Below are positions 32,796-46,800 of a stretch of 64,000 nt of DNA, piece after piece (the first letter of the stretch is position 1; the number at the start of each line of letters is the position of its first letter). The translations under genes were made by a program, and so were the position numbers. The DNA is from Paracyclopina nana (lineage: Eukaryota; Arthropoda; Copepoda; Cyclopoida; Cyclopettidae). The stretch spans positions 13,640,001 to 13,704,000 of the forward strand of contig JAGUCH010000001.1 of assembly GCA_019096065.1 (NCBI GenBank), in the 5' to 3' direction. Under the pieces are notes generated by a model. It had not been told where the DNA came from and made no database searches. It saw only the letters and a program-made list of their open reading frames with translations.

Positions 32796-35700
32796 TTTTG
32801 GCCAACCCGTCGCGAATTCAATGGCTGACTGAGCAAAGCTAAGAAACCTAAAATCATGGATCATGTTGCTGAGATGCTCTAAACTGACATTAAAAAACGC
32901 TAAGCTATTTTGTTGAATCACGCAACCTCGATTAGATTGCATTATCTAAAGATTGGCTTACTTTTATACCTACTTAAAAGTGCAAAAAATATCGGAAAAA
33001 GTCTTCCGTGGCTGTGATAATCAATTGAAGTTCTCGCACTATAAAACATCTTTGATGATGCATCGCAAGAGTACCATATTAATGTGTTTTTATTTTAGTT
33101 AGATTCAGAGATGTTCAATTGAATAATGAGCTGTTGCAAGATGCTCCCCCCAGATGCTAGAATTATCATCAAGAAATTGTTGAATTCTTTTTCTTTGTAT
33201 CATTATGTTGGAGAGCGATTTGGCAGGCCATATCGATTACTTATAGTCGTACCTTTTTCTCCTGATGAGATCAGAACTAGTTTGATCCTAAGAATTTTAC
33301 ACAAAGCATAGTTAAGGTAAGTTTTTTCGTCACAGATCTAGATGCACCATTGAATGTGGATTGCAAAAGTTTGCAAATTTCCTTGCATTTTTCTAGGCAA
33401 CGCTGCGCATTGGATAAATTCGCGCTATTTTGGTACTAGCTCAACCGTATCAATTTTTGTCAATTCTTGCTATTGCGACATTAATGTAAAGATTGTAGCT
33501 CAAAAACAGGCCAACAAAAATATTAAGATTTTCTTTACATAATTTCTGCATCCCATAAAGCGTGACGAGACGTGGAGGCATATATCTGTTGCAAACCACT
33601 GATAAAATTATTTTAAAAAAGCAAAATTGAAAATCAACGAGGATTCTTTCAAAAAAAATCTCTTAAAATAGACAAGATTTATGTGGTACAACATATTTGT
33701 CCAAAACCACTTTTGAGTGCCAAACCGGTTACATCTTTCTGATGGTTGTCACAGTGGTTCGAGCAGAAAATCACCTAATTAAATAAATATAAACAAGTTG
33801 ATAGCCCTGAAAACATTCTTATGTTTGATGGTTTTTTTTAAATTATGACGGCATCAAGATTCTGCTGTTATAAGCCGGGCCTGTTTTCCCGCGAATTGCC
33901 ACTCTTCGGTAAAATACTGCTACTGTAAACAGCTTAGCGAGAAGAGCCATAAAATTATTGCCAATAAAACCTCCATGGAAATGCCACCAAGTTTATGTGG
34001 AAACATTTGGATTATTGCTCAACAAAAGGGAGATTTGGGTAGGATTAATTCGCACAAAAATCATGGAATTGGCCCCTATTAGCGAAAATTGTAGCTCGTG
34101 AAAAATTCAAATGTTCGGCGGGAAAAATGCACGCGCGCGTCTCGCGCATTGCCAGCTCGCGCACGTTTGGCCTATGGTACTCTCACATACGAGGCACTGT
34201 AGTGCATTAAGGTCTGTAAATAGCTGTCAGCAATGCTCGCTTTTTTTCAGCCTGATCCCAGTGTGCTTGTTTAGTTCGTGGCATTGAGTCAGTCACCTGT
34301 GCGCGCGGCGGCGGCCCCAGATTCCGCGATTCTCATCTCTGAAGCATCAGAAAAAAGGGCAGGAAAAACCCAAGGGTTGCTGGTGGTCAAACCCCCTGCA
34401 TTGCAGCCAAATCAATCAGCGCACGAGCACACTACATAACGCAAGACTCTCTGCCAATCAACTCCAGCTGGAATTGGCGAATTTGAAGTGGTGAAAGGAT
34501 CCACCTAAGTTTATCAGCTGATTTGGCCTTGCCATGTACTTCTGACAACGTGGTAATATCGTACAGCCCAATACTACGATCATTTTCTGGTGAGTGAGTC
34601 TTTCGCCTTTCGCTAGCTGTGTAACTTGATCGCAGTAGCTTAGACGACATATATTTCACGACCGCATCAAATTCATAAGCGGCACTTGCGCGCATGTATT
34701 GCCAGAATTCCCTGAATCACTCATCTCTAGCTAAGCTTAATTATTACTTCAATCATAACGAGCTTCGTTTTTTCGAGCTCACCTCTGCTCTTCATTCGTA
34801 ATCACATTTTCAGGTGGCATGAGCACCAATTTTAACGAGAGCGCAATTTTAAATTGGCTTGGTTATGCAGCAAAAATGACTGCACTTCTATAGGCTGTGT
34901 TACTTTTAAAATCGATCGATGGGTCAACCTTTCGGTTATAGATTGCACCATAGCTTTGCCATGGTTTCGTTTGCATCAAAAAAGTCTTGCGTTATATTAG
35001 TTTTGGCTCTGTGGATTTGCTGATCTCCGTTAGAAATGTCAAGTTCATACTTTGGCTTCAATTAGGCGGAACCAAAACCTACGTACATTTGCTATTGCGG
35101 AAGTTCCACAGGCATCACGAATTTTAAGTGGATTCCGTGGTTTACGCGAGCATGTGAATCGCGAACGCGCCCGGCTTTTCAACTTTTATGTCTGTCTTCA
35201 TAATCAGGAATTAGGCTTAATTATGTTTGACACTTGTCACTGATGAAGGATAGGAAAAATCGTGTTCTTAGCAGGGAAAAACTCCATTTTAAACAACGTT
35301 GCCTAAAGTTAATTGGCTTTGTCGTCTAGTTTACGACCTATTGGCTATGAGCATTGTAGCTGAGGTCTTAAATTATCGCATGCTCGGTAAAAATATGTTA
35401 GGTTGTTTTTAAACTAACGGAAAAAAACATTGCAATGCTTGTGATGCATTTGCTTTTCTCTAGAACCATATTCGCCTTATGTTAAGTAAGGCTCGTTGCC
35501 ACGTGGACGTCATGGAATAACACCTACCAAATAAAAACTGGTCATAATATTATGCTTCATCTTTGATCCGAAAACTTTCTAGCAAATGCATGCTCTCCAT
35601 AATTAGCGATATTGACACAAATCCTGGCCTTGATGAGCCTTCAGCTGAATTTCGCTGAATCAGTCAAATACCTAGCTAAATCCTATCTGCGACTGTATCT

Positions 35701-37568
35701 TTGGAAAAAATCATTAGACAAAAACAAAAACATTCATGATTGATTTGGTAGCTCGGATGGCTCTTGTTTTTGGCGTCCTCAAAACCGGTTCATCATTTGG
35801 GTGCTTGGCATTGACGTCATTTAATTACCTCCCCTGCTTCTTCTACCACAATAGAATTACCTCAGCATATTTCGAACAAATTTTCCTTGTAGCAGAGTAG
35901 TTTGTATGTCTCCACCAACAATAAGTAAGTTGGTGGCTTTAATTGACCTTGCCTATCATGCATTGATGTCAGGTTCCATTTGATTTTGGTTCATTTTGCT
36001 AAAGCGTCAATTATGATGGAGGTTTTTTTAAATTACTTAGAATATATCCATGTGATTTGCTTAATAACTTCCATTCATATCCTCTTTTCCAGTGAAGTGT
36101 GTGCTGTTTTTCGTTAATTAGCGTTAGGTGACAGCTTTGAAAAATCTGGGTATGCACTTCGGCTCTAATCCGCAATGTAATGCACGGATTATGATGAGCC
36201 TCGCATAGCTTCATGTTATCTACCTTTTAGCTTGTTTATTCAGATTCGGATTCAAGGGGAGCATGTTTACTCCCTACTCTTGTTTGTCATCGCTTTTGTG
36301 CACGAATTGGGCTTTGCTCACGGTGTAGTTACATTTTTCCCAATAAGGTAAAAAAGATGGCATTAGGAGTAACCTCCGATTCTTTTTCAAATTCGCTTCA
36401 ACTAGTTCGTCGCATAATCGTTATCATTTGGCTTTTTGACTTTTAAAAACGAAATATTTGGCGTTCTTGTCAAGAAAAGAGATTTTCTGCCTTTTACAGA
36501 TAGCTCCACCATGTATCAAGCTTGCTTTTCTTGGGCAAATTGTCCTGCAAAGCACACAATTATTACTCACTGTGCCTATAAAATGGCAACAAAACTGGAT
36601 TAAATCTTACTTTTAAAAAGTTAGAAGACTAAAATATTTGTAAATTAGTTGAAATATACCAAATCTGTTGACTTTAAAAATTGCTCGTAGGTTCAATTTT
36701 TTTAGATTGGGGCTTGTAGCGGAGCAGGTGCAAACAGAAACAGATCGAAATTCAATTTTCAGCCTGCTTAGCCTACGCTTCAATTAGCTGGGCTATCATT
36801 AGCTCCTCCTAGCGGCAAAAATCATTACTAACAGAGCCTCCGTAAGCAAAGCCCAATTCATGAAGGATTTTACACCTTTTACGCACCGGTGTGGCTTTGC
36901 AATGCGAGAGCCGTTTGAATTTCGCGGGCTCTTCTTGCACAACTTCTCTTCTCTGCATGCCAAGACCTTCTTCTCCAACTCAACCGCTGCTTTCTGGCCT
37001 TGATCAATAAATCAATAAAGAGGTGAGCAGTAATGCCTGGATGGCTAAATCAGCCAAATAAAACATGAAGATGGCAAGAATTGAGACATCTCTAAATGAA
37101 GTGAAAAAGTTGTGGCATTCAGAGGAAAGCTGCTTTCCCCTTGGTTATCTCGACCATCACCCAAGAAACAGGTATGAAATCTGCTTGTATAATCACAGCT
37201 TTCTCCACAAGATCAGGCTCGTGTCAAAAACTAAACTAAAGTGTCATGGTCTCAGGTTTCCCAATTGGGCTCCTATTGGCACGCAACGAGTGTTCTATAG
37301 GTTTGTTTTGACAAAAAGTTTGGCTTTGCGTCCGCTAGACAGCGCCAGTGTAGGGTGAAGCGCGTCAGCCAATAGGAGGCGAGTGATTCGTTTATGCAGC
37401 AGCGCCATCTAATTTTCAACTCATTAATTCGCGAATGAACGAAGTGCTGCGCCCCACGTTTCCCAATGAGTGTGTCTCGATGCTTGCATTAGATCAGCTC
37501 GCATTGTGATTGAAATGTCAACATCAATTATCTTTTATTGTTCCAGTGTCCTTTGAAGCCCGTCAAGC
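32796..37568. other. Gene-free 4.8-kb interval upstream of the Na+/H+ exchanger gene
   Basis: I find no exon series with coding character on either strand. Short ORFs here lack family resemblance. A local GC-rich patch (about 34120-34330, with GCGCGCG runs) and a CCAAT box in GCCAATAGGA near 37368, 200 bp before the NHE start codon, may be regulatory. Untranslated first exons are possible. Confidence 0.5.
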
Positions 37569-40500
37569 ATGGCAACGGGGCCAAGAGGCCGGCCCTTTAA
37601 CAATGGGGTGAAACCTGCACATGCCGTCCTCCTGCTGGCCTTTCTACTCATCAGACTCACGTATGGGGGTGTAGATTTGGCCTCGAGGAGGGCTGTGACA
37701 GCCTCAGAGGCCACTCCACCAGCTTCTGGATCTGAGGACCTCAAGAATTTGGCAATCAAGACCAAAAGCAATGCTGCCCTTCACGGAGAACATGCGGAGC
37801 CAGAGCTGCATGATGGTGAGGACGAACATGATGAAGGACATGGACATGGATATCAGGTGTTTCACGTGGAGTTTGATCGTGTGGAGCTGCCGTTCATAAT
37901 TGCATTATGGATTTTCGTCTCGTCATTGGCCAAAATTGGTAAGAGTCTACTAATTTAAAACACTCCGTTATGATTCAAAAGTTCTGGGAAAACGTAAATG
38001 CTTCGTCATTATGTGTTCAGTTGTTGCTAATTTTTTCCTTTATCTTTTAAGTTACATAAACGTGTCTGTATTTTCCTAATTTGCATCTTTTATGCATTTG
38101 TTCGTCAGTGCTCACTTTTTCCGAGGTGCTAGTTTTAAACAATCCATATGGTTCTAAGCAGTCTTTCTCTAAAATTATAAGAGGAAGAACTCAACTATTG
38201 AGTATGTTTCTAACGCTGCCATGCCAAATTTGGCACCTGTCATTTTGTTTTTGAAGCCAAAAAAAGTCGAGAGTTTTACCTGAAACTGTTGCTTATGCAA
38301 GTGGCATGCATGACGTCAGCTCACGTTCGAGTGTGCTAAAATAGTCGCAGTAGATGTAGAAGCGTTAGCATAAACAAGATAGTGTGCTTATATGCTGTTG
38401 ATCTTTCCTTGCAGGATTCCATATGACTCCGAAGCTCCACAATATCTTTCCCGAATCCTGCCTGCTGATTGTCGTCGGTATTCTCATTGGCTTCCTGCTC
38501 TTCTGGACGTCCAAGCACGACCCTCCTTCAACGTTGACTCCGGATGTTTTCTTCCTCTTCATGTTGCCTCCCATCATATTGGATGCTGGCTACTTCATGC
38601 CCAACCGGCTGTTTTTTGACCACTTAGGCACAATTCTTCTCATGGCTGTGGTTGGTACCATCTTCAACGCCCTGACAATTGGGGCGGCCCTCTATGGTTG
38701 TGGTTACCTTGGTGCATTCGGAGTGGACCCTCCAGGAATATTGGAGACGTTCCTCTTCTCATCACTCATATCCGCTGTCGATCCCGTGGCAGTATTGGCA
38801 GTTTTCGAAGAGATCCACGTGGATGAAATCCTGTACATTGTGGTCTTCGGCGAGTCCCTCCTGAACGATGCAGTCACTGTGGTGAGTCCGGATCGCTGTA
38901 TCAAATCGTGAGCCCTTAACAAATATGGCCTCTCTTAACTATAAAGGTGCTGTATCAAATGTTTGACGCCTACGTCGAGATTGGCGAGGCGAACATCAAA
39001 GTTGAGGACGGTCTCAAGGGCCTGGCCAGCTTTTTGGTCGTCGCCTTGGGTGGAACGATCGTTGGCATCATCTGGGGCTATGTGACAGGATTTGTCACCA
39101 GGTTCACCAACCATGCCCGGATCTTGGAGCCTCTATTCGTCTTCACCATGGCTTATTTGTCCTACTTGAACGCCGAAATCTTTCATTTGTCAGGCATCAT
39201 GGCGTAAGTGAAATTAGAATCATTTACCCGTGTATAGTACCAATTAGCGGCAGCTCATGTAGCCAATTAATTTAATGAGTGTATGTTATTTTCGTGATGA
39301 AGTGGTATAGTATCACTCTGCTTCTAGAATCACTTTTTGCGGCATCACCATGAAGAATTACGTGGAAAGGAACATATCTTCCAAGTCTCAGACGACATTA
39401 AAGTACGCAATGAAAATGCTGAGCGGATCGTCAGAAACCATCATTTTTATGTTCCTTGGGGTGGCCACCATCCATGACAAACATGACTGGAATTGGGCCT
39501 TTGTCACGCTTACAATCCTCTTCTGCTCCGTTTTTCGAGCTCTGGGTAAGGAGAAATACAAAATACAGCCAAAAGTAAAAACTATTTCAAAGGAGGATAA
39601 GCTCGAGCTCTCTTTCATCTTTTCCCTCGAATCCTTTGATACAATGGGAATTAGGGGCTAGGTGAAAGTATCGAGTATTTGGTAGTAATATCATGCTGCT
39701 GGCATTTTAAAAATGTATCTTAAAAGTTGGCAATAATGAACTATTGAATGATCTTCTTATGACTTAAAAAAATCAGCTCATGCTTTACAATAGCTAAGAG
39801 GCTTTTCTTCCATTGTTAGTCAGTATATATTGCTAGGCAGCTTTAAAGCCGATACCTTTTGATATTGGCCAACTTTACAAAGAAGGGCTGCTTAAAGGCC
39901 GCTTTCTGGGCATGTCTGTCGCACTCACTTTTGGCCCTAGACCACTTCTTATATGGCTCTCTAAAAGTGGGGTGAGAAATGATGTGGCTTTTTGCCACTT
40001 CCCTAAAAGGTAGAAAAAAGAGAAAGCCAATCTAACAATGCGCTCATTCCTTTTCAGGTGTGCTTTTGTTAACAGCTTTAGCCAACAATTATAGGCTGCA
40101 TAAATTGACCAAGGTCGACCAGTTCGTGATGATGTACGGAGGCCTTCGAGGAGCGGTGGCCTTTGCACTCGTCCTCCTCATTGATAAAAAAGTAGGTCAA
40201 GACACTTGCATCCATTATAAAGCAATACTGACGCGATATTCTTCTACTCTCGCGCAGAAAGTGCCACACGCAGAAATGTTCGTCACCACCACAATTGCCA
40301 TGGTGTATTGGACTGTATTCGTGCAGGGCATCACCATCAAACCCCTGGTGAAGTTTTTGAACGTCAAAGTCTCGTCTGAGAAGGATCCGACGATGAACGA
40401 GAGGATCGCAGGAAGGTTCATGGACCACGTGGTGGCCGGAATGGAGGGAGTGCTCGGAGAACTCGGAAACTTGAGGTTTGTGTCCCCAATTCCCTCGATC

Positions 40501-43500
40501 TTTATGTAATATGTAGTACACGCATGACGCTCTTTCATACCTTTCCTCCCGTAGGATTCGAGATATGTACAAACGCATTGACGATAAGTACATAAAGCCC
40601 TGCCTGCTCCGCGAAAATCACTTCAAAGACCCGAAAATCATTGAAACGTACGAGAACCTGGCTGAACGTGATGCACTCGAGTTCATGAAACGCAACCCCA
40701 CTCAATTCGCGGAATTGGCCGGGTCGAAAACGATGCAAGAGCTGAGTGTGATGAAGAGCAGCTCCTCAGCCAACTTGGACAATATTGATCCCAAGGAAAT
40801 TCATTACAACCAGACTGAAGTAGACTTGGATGAGCGCAGGATACATCACGTTCTGTCAGAGAACTTGTTCATGCCGAGAAACAGGGTAAAAATAATTTAT
40901 TGCTATGCTAGTATCTTCTTTATGAAGTGGTATCAAGAATATTAGTAATCAATGTTATGTATTACGAAAATCCTTGCGTACTTTCCCCTTGGCTCGTCGT
41001 GGCTGCATGCAAATCGATAGATAATACCTTCATCTTGGCAATGTCAAAGCCAAATTCAGGCCATCTATCTAATCTACCTGATTCCATTTGAGCAGCCCTG
41101 CCATTTGCTTTCAAAATGCTGTCAACAATATTTATTCGATAAGCAGTCCTCCGTACCCACTGAATTATTGGTTCCACATGTACTAATTCTTTGACGTATT
41201 TTTTCAGCCACGAAAATTGTCTTACAGCAGACATGCCATCAACGATGGCGACGTGGCCATGGGTCATGGAATCAACTACAAGGTGCACATGCAGGTTCGC
41301 AGGATGATGTCTGAGAACAGGAATGTGAGAAAAAGACACAAGCATGGAAATGGCTCAGCTTCTAGGCACAAAGACGTAAGTACTTTCAATAGTCTCGAGA
41401 AATTGAATTGCATACTTCGAGCTACGAATTTCGGGATTTTTTATCTTCAACTCAAAGGCTTACAACTTTCATCTTCGAATAAATGCAGCGCAAATAAACT
41501 TTTCGCTGTTTCATCTAGAGATTTTACCGATAAGCTACAAAGAAATGTGTAGTCGAGTTCGGTTCCAGCTTGTCGATGCAAATTCTTCCTTTGTTTCGAA
41601 GCACAGCTAGCATTGCAAAAAAGCCTACCAACTCAAAAACAGCTTGGCCAAGAAGGAGGTGCTTTCTACCTTTGCAGAAAAGCGTTGACAAACCAAACTT
41701 TCGTTTTCGTAGTGGCCAACATGCTTTTACTTTTCTGACTTAAATACTGGAAGCAGCTTGCAATACGTCATTTTTACGCGCAGATTCCCATGATGGCTAC
41801 GACATTTCCTGGAGTGCGGATGACTGGCGCCTCTAAAAAGCTATTAGAAGACCAAGAGCGAGAAGTCATTAACAATGGCCAGGCAAATGGCATCCAAGGC
41901 GGGAAGAAAGTCACATATCAGTCCTCTCTCGATGATCCTATGAGTGACGAAGAAGAGTTCATTTCCTTCCAGCCCAGAAGTAAGCGAGTCCTTTTAATTA
42001 CTGGCGATGATGGTGCGCTAACTCGTTGCTTTCTCTTTTTTGCGCTACTCTAGGTGCGATGTCAGCGAAAAGAGATCAAACTCTGCCCACTCCTTGGATG
42101 CTGAAAAGTAAGATAGTATTTTCTCACTGCTAATTAGTTAGAAAGATGAGAAGAAGGCTAAGGTCAAAAGTGGTCCTCATTATTCACCGTGACTCTCATT
42201 CTAGTTGGAGAACACAACGATGGGTTTGAAGAGGAGGACAGTGACTCTGAAGACGATGATGATAATGAGCCAATTCAGGCCCAAACTTTGCCGTGGAGGC
42301 ACGAAGGCCAAGCGCCAAGGGCACAGGAGGAATTTCCTGCATGGATCAAAAACAAGGAATATCTGACTTATTCCTCTCCCTCTAATACTCTCATGGGTAA
42401 TGCACATACATATTTTTTACAAAGATAGTAGTATATTCAATATGAAGGAATGCATGCAGGTGTAGATATATATGCATTTGCACAATGCGTTGTCTTTGCA
42501 TTCTTGGCGAGATGGCCCCGTGAAACTCGTACTTTTTTGCACAACTTGGCTTTCATAATTAGATTTTCGTGCATCTCATTATACGGGCGATGTGGCAGGT
42601 ATCTTGGGCTATCAAAAAGAAAGTGTACTTTTGTGCTTACGAGTTAAAGTAGGGCAAGTCTCGACTGTTGTTTCAATCGATTGCTCTCGTGAAAAACCCA
42701 ACTTTGTCGATGTGCTCAAAAAGTGAATAGCATGTGAATTAGTTTTAAACTTTATTTGTGTGGTGGTGTTTATGGCAGGAAATGCATATGGAACTATGAC
42801 ATGGTAGAAGCTGTCAAAAACTTTGCACGAATCATTACTGGCACTGTGGTGGGGATTAGTTTATCCATTTTGGACAGTAAAATGAGAAAGTGATAATATC
42901 ATAATTTATATTGCTCTTTTCTGCATTCATTCGAAAGGGGATTCTTTTGAGAAAAAGCAATTTAGAAATTCTACATATATCATGAGGAATAGAGTAATAG
43001 AAAATCGGCACGTGTTGATTACTTCCATTGCCAGCTTCAGTATTATACTAATGAAATGAGCATTTTCAGTTACCTTATATGAATGGCATTGGGTGGCTTT
43101 TTGTTACACTCACAAAAGCATATTTAGCAATCTGCTATTGCTACTCGTCTGCTATTGTAAAAATGATGAAAGGATGTCAATCGCCTACAATCTATTGAGG
43201 GATCTAGAAATGCTGCATCTTTAATCAATCGAGACTCAGTTCAATTTTGGGCAAAGCTTAGCTTTGCACTTATGAAAGTCGGTTATTAGTGTTCAATTGG
43301 GTACTACGCGCCATTTGTGTACTCACGTGACTCGCTAATTAAAAGCAACGCCCTCTATACTAACTTTGTCTCAGCTTCAAACTGTACAAACAACCTTGCC
43401 CTATGAAAGACTGAATCAGAGAATTAGGCTCACTTTATGGGCAAAGCAATTCCTTATGGGAAATATAGTGATATATGAGAGCTAGAGAAAAGATTGTAGG

Positions 43501-43895
43501 ATGAATGTTGTCGCAGCAGTGATCAAGCCGTAAGCTAAAAATAGGAAGCAATTAAGCCATGACGATCATGTATTAACTGTAATTTTGCAGGTACCTCCGC
43601 GCATGCAACAGCTACGATTCCCTCAGTGATCGGCTTTTTCCGTCAAAACAGCTTGAACTCCTCGCCCATTCGAGGAGATGGCCCACGTCGAGACAGCCTC
43701 GCTTCGACTGGTTCCCGAAAATCGGAGTTGGAATTGAATCATCAGGCCAGCCTGAACGAGACTGATTTGGAGAACTGGAGGCTAAGGCAAAAGCTCAGGC
43801 ATCGTAGGAATACACTCTCCGATGAAATGATTCCCGAAAACTTTGCAGTTGACGACAAGTCGAGCAACAACCACAAAGATGACACAAAGCTGTGA
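37569..43895 (+). CDS. Plasma-membrane-type Na+/H+ exchanger (NHE), 12 exons
   Basis: Exons 37569-37938, 38415-38881, 38947-39203, 39328-39545, 40058-40191, 40258-40475, 40555-40885, 41208-41375, 41784-41979, 42054-42107, 42205-42396 and 43591-43895 stay in frame (2,910 nt, 969 aa). A signal-like N-terminus and an acidic/His-rich extracellular stretch precede the membrane domain. Hallmarks are [46 protein letters not shown] with the ND ion-binding pair, and [20 protein letters not shown] regulatory C-tail has a basic segment, an acidic [10 protein letters not shown] run and Ser-rich ends. The protein swaps Na+ for H+ across the membrane. It resembles the NHE1/2/3/5 branch; the exact orthologue is unassigned. 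Poly(A) signals lie at 44235 and 44251. Confidence 0.95.
39546..40057. other. NHE intron 4
   Basis: A 512-bp GT-AG intron between the [10 protein letters not shown] and [10 protein letters not shown] coding blocks. Nothing further is seen in it. Confidence 0.7.
42397..43590. other. NHE intron 11
   Basis: A 1,194-bp AT-rich GT-AG intron, the largest of the gene. No ORF or repeat is supported. Confidence 0.65.
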
Positions 43896-46800
43896 TCGAT
43901 TTTCCTCTTCAGCAGGCTCAATTTGTCCATTTACTACTATAAGTTGCTGGGCCTAACCTTGCAAGCATAACTTAGAAATATTACAATATCCTTGCCATAC
44001 GAACATATATCAAATTTCGCAAATTATTGGTCCACGTTACCGAATCTTGATTTGACGCTGGCGAAAATTCCTATTTTTACCCACACGAAGAGCATGCGCA
44101 TATCCGCCGACTCAAGTAACGGTAATCACTAAAACATAAGAGGCATTTACAGTATACATCCAAAAATCCTATTTTTTGATCAAGTTTATCCAAGTGTACA
44201 CAATAACTGTGCATATTGTACGTGGAAATTTGTAAATAAAAATAACACGCAATAAACGTATATGGGAAACTTATGCGTGATGTGCATTCGCTTTAGTATC
44301 CATGAATCTAAAATTATCTTGGTGGAAAATTTCCCTTGAAAGGTTGGTCGAAGAGGATTTGACAAGCTGTGATCATAAGCTCAACGTATCGTGGGCGGAT
44401 ATATTTTTAGGCTGTGTATCTTTATTTAGGCCCATTCAACATCATTTGGACACGAATGAGCTAGCTTTCTAATTCATCAGTAGGCAATTTTAGGTTTCTT
44501 TAGATGCAAGTATGTACTGCATAGCAGATTATCATCTTCACATTCTTGCTTTTACGCACACTTTTGAAAGCCCTTATACGTTCTAAAGCTAGCAGGCTTG
44601 ACGTACAGCTTCGTTACAAACGAATTATCAATTATCCTGCTAAAATTAGGAATCCATTGCAGAGGATAGATATGTAGGATCAAAAACCAATTTAAAAGTC
44701 GACGGGGAAAACAGACGAAAAATTATGCTCGAGGAGAAAGGAATAGCACAACTACTCAAATTCTCCAGACGGAAGAGCAAATAAAAAAAGTTCAAATTGA
44801 AGAGGCCTTCTGCCTAACGGATGCTTTCTCTGTAATAAGACATCAAAAGTTAGCTTCAAGTCTTCTTCGACTTATGGTAGTTGAAATTGATTGTCTCAGC
44901 TTGTAATTCGAAAACTTTCCAGAACCAGCATTGCACTACGCGAACCATTGCCCTAAATTAATTAAAAGTAAGCCGAATGTACGAAGTAATACCATAATCA
45001 GCATATCGATCGTTACAAGTTAAGGCCATAGTTGCCCTGCAAATGATTACGAGTAATAAACATATTTTGGAGGACCTATGTGTACACATCTATTTATGAG
45101 AGCACTAATTAGGACTACAGTATTGACAGAGCTCTTTGGGCATATGGTGCAACCAGAAAAAATGTAGAGAGTTCTGCCACATCTACAACTTCTTCCATTA
45201 TTTTTTGTGTCTTTGTTTTGCCAATTTCCTCCACCCAGACATTATTAGCGTAAAAGGAACAACTTTACCATTTTTGCTTCCCTTCAGAACTAGCCAACAT
45301 CTTTTCGAAAAAAACATACGCGTGCTCATGATTTATCTAATTCTGTATTTCATGGAGCAAGTGTTACTCTTCGCAATTGTCTTATATTTCGGACTAGCTT
45401 ATAGAAGGCTGAAAAGATGTGCCACGATAGCGCCAATTAGCGAGAAGCGCTTCAAACCGTTCTATTTCTGCTGCTGTCCAAAGGCATTATGACAACTGCG
45501 TAGTTATGCAAAAGTGGACAGAGAGAGGGACCTTATTTTGCGCCGTACTTTTGAGAATGAATGCTCACAGCTCTTTTTCGCGTGAAAAGGGCCAAAATCG
45601 AAGCATAAGAAGTTACGCCTTTAATGCTTCAGTGAGTTTTATAGCGGTGTATAATTTGGGCTTACCATCTTTATGGCTCACTGTAATCGTCCCGAAACTG
45701 CCAAACTTTGCTTACCCAAGGGCAGGCTTCTTCAATTAAGTCCTTGGTGAGGTGGGATTCTGCATCTAGAAGGCTAACTTTACCTTATGGATTGTGATTC
45801 CATCCTCGTATTGCTACTGTTAGAAAGCTACAAACTCACAGCTGCGTGAGTGGTATTTGGAAGCAACATTTCCTTCGATTCCTCTCAACATGGAATTGCA
45901 CCATTCTCAGTTTTCAAACTGAAATTATTTATCATGCCTAATTCGTATGTAATTTCTTGAGAACAAATTAGAGATTGTTCGCCTTTCTATATTTGAAGTT
46001 GACAAATGAAATTCCACATTGATTACAAGTAAAACAGGTACATTTAGCAGTTACTCCAAAGTACAAACAAGATGCATGCAGCGAGATCAATAAAAAGGCC
46101 ATCAAAATTGCACGCTTTGCCACCACGAAGTTGGTTATCAAGGGCGGCAATTTCAAACTTGGAACGCGAGCCTTGTTTTTGAAACTCGTTTTGCGCGATT
46201 CTCAGTACTAGCCCGTACGTGTCTTCTTTTCTAACAGCACGCATTAGTATTGTGAAAATGTGAGAAATGATCGTTTCAAGAGTTCGTGTCATAGTCAAAG
46301 CGGCTACGGTAAGATTTTTGCCAACATTTATGCAGAGCGTTGAGGCCTCTTGTTCATCTGAAGAGCAAAGGCCGAAACAAGGCCGTCGTCGTGAGGACAG
46401 AGCGGGGGCTCTCTTGCTTGTGCGAGATAGCCAAAGCGCCACTGCAAAACTGAGCTTATTCCACTCGATCGTTCGCTCGTGATAAGTCGCGACCCCACGC
46501 GTACATATACTCATTCAGCATATGAATTCGGTAAGCCTATTTCCTTGTAAGGTCGCTCGACCTGCATTTTCCCTGCATTTTTGTCATTGCCCTGGAACTG
46601 CGCTACAAACTGTCCAGTAGATTTTCCAACACTTTCGTGAGAGTCAGCTAAGCTTGATAATCTACTGGACTGTCTGTACATGCTTGTAAGCTTAAGCGTT
46701 TTACCGCAAGTGTTCGCTACTTTCTTTCTGTCTGCCACTTTTCCGCAGTAGTTCAAACATGGCTTGGTGGATCGGCCACCTTTTGCGAACATATTAAATC

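Noticed and set aside
45136..45492. 118-codon plus-strand ORF with a hydrophobic stretch
   Set aside because: It has no recognisable motif, no plausible splice partners and no context, and such lengths occur by chance in this AT-rich spacer.
46044..46792. Minus-strand ORFs of 93-156 codons
   Set aside because: They have no family resemblance and carry a short hairpin (46612-46670). They look like chance frames.
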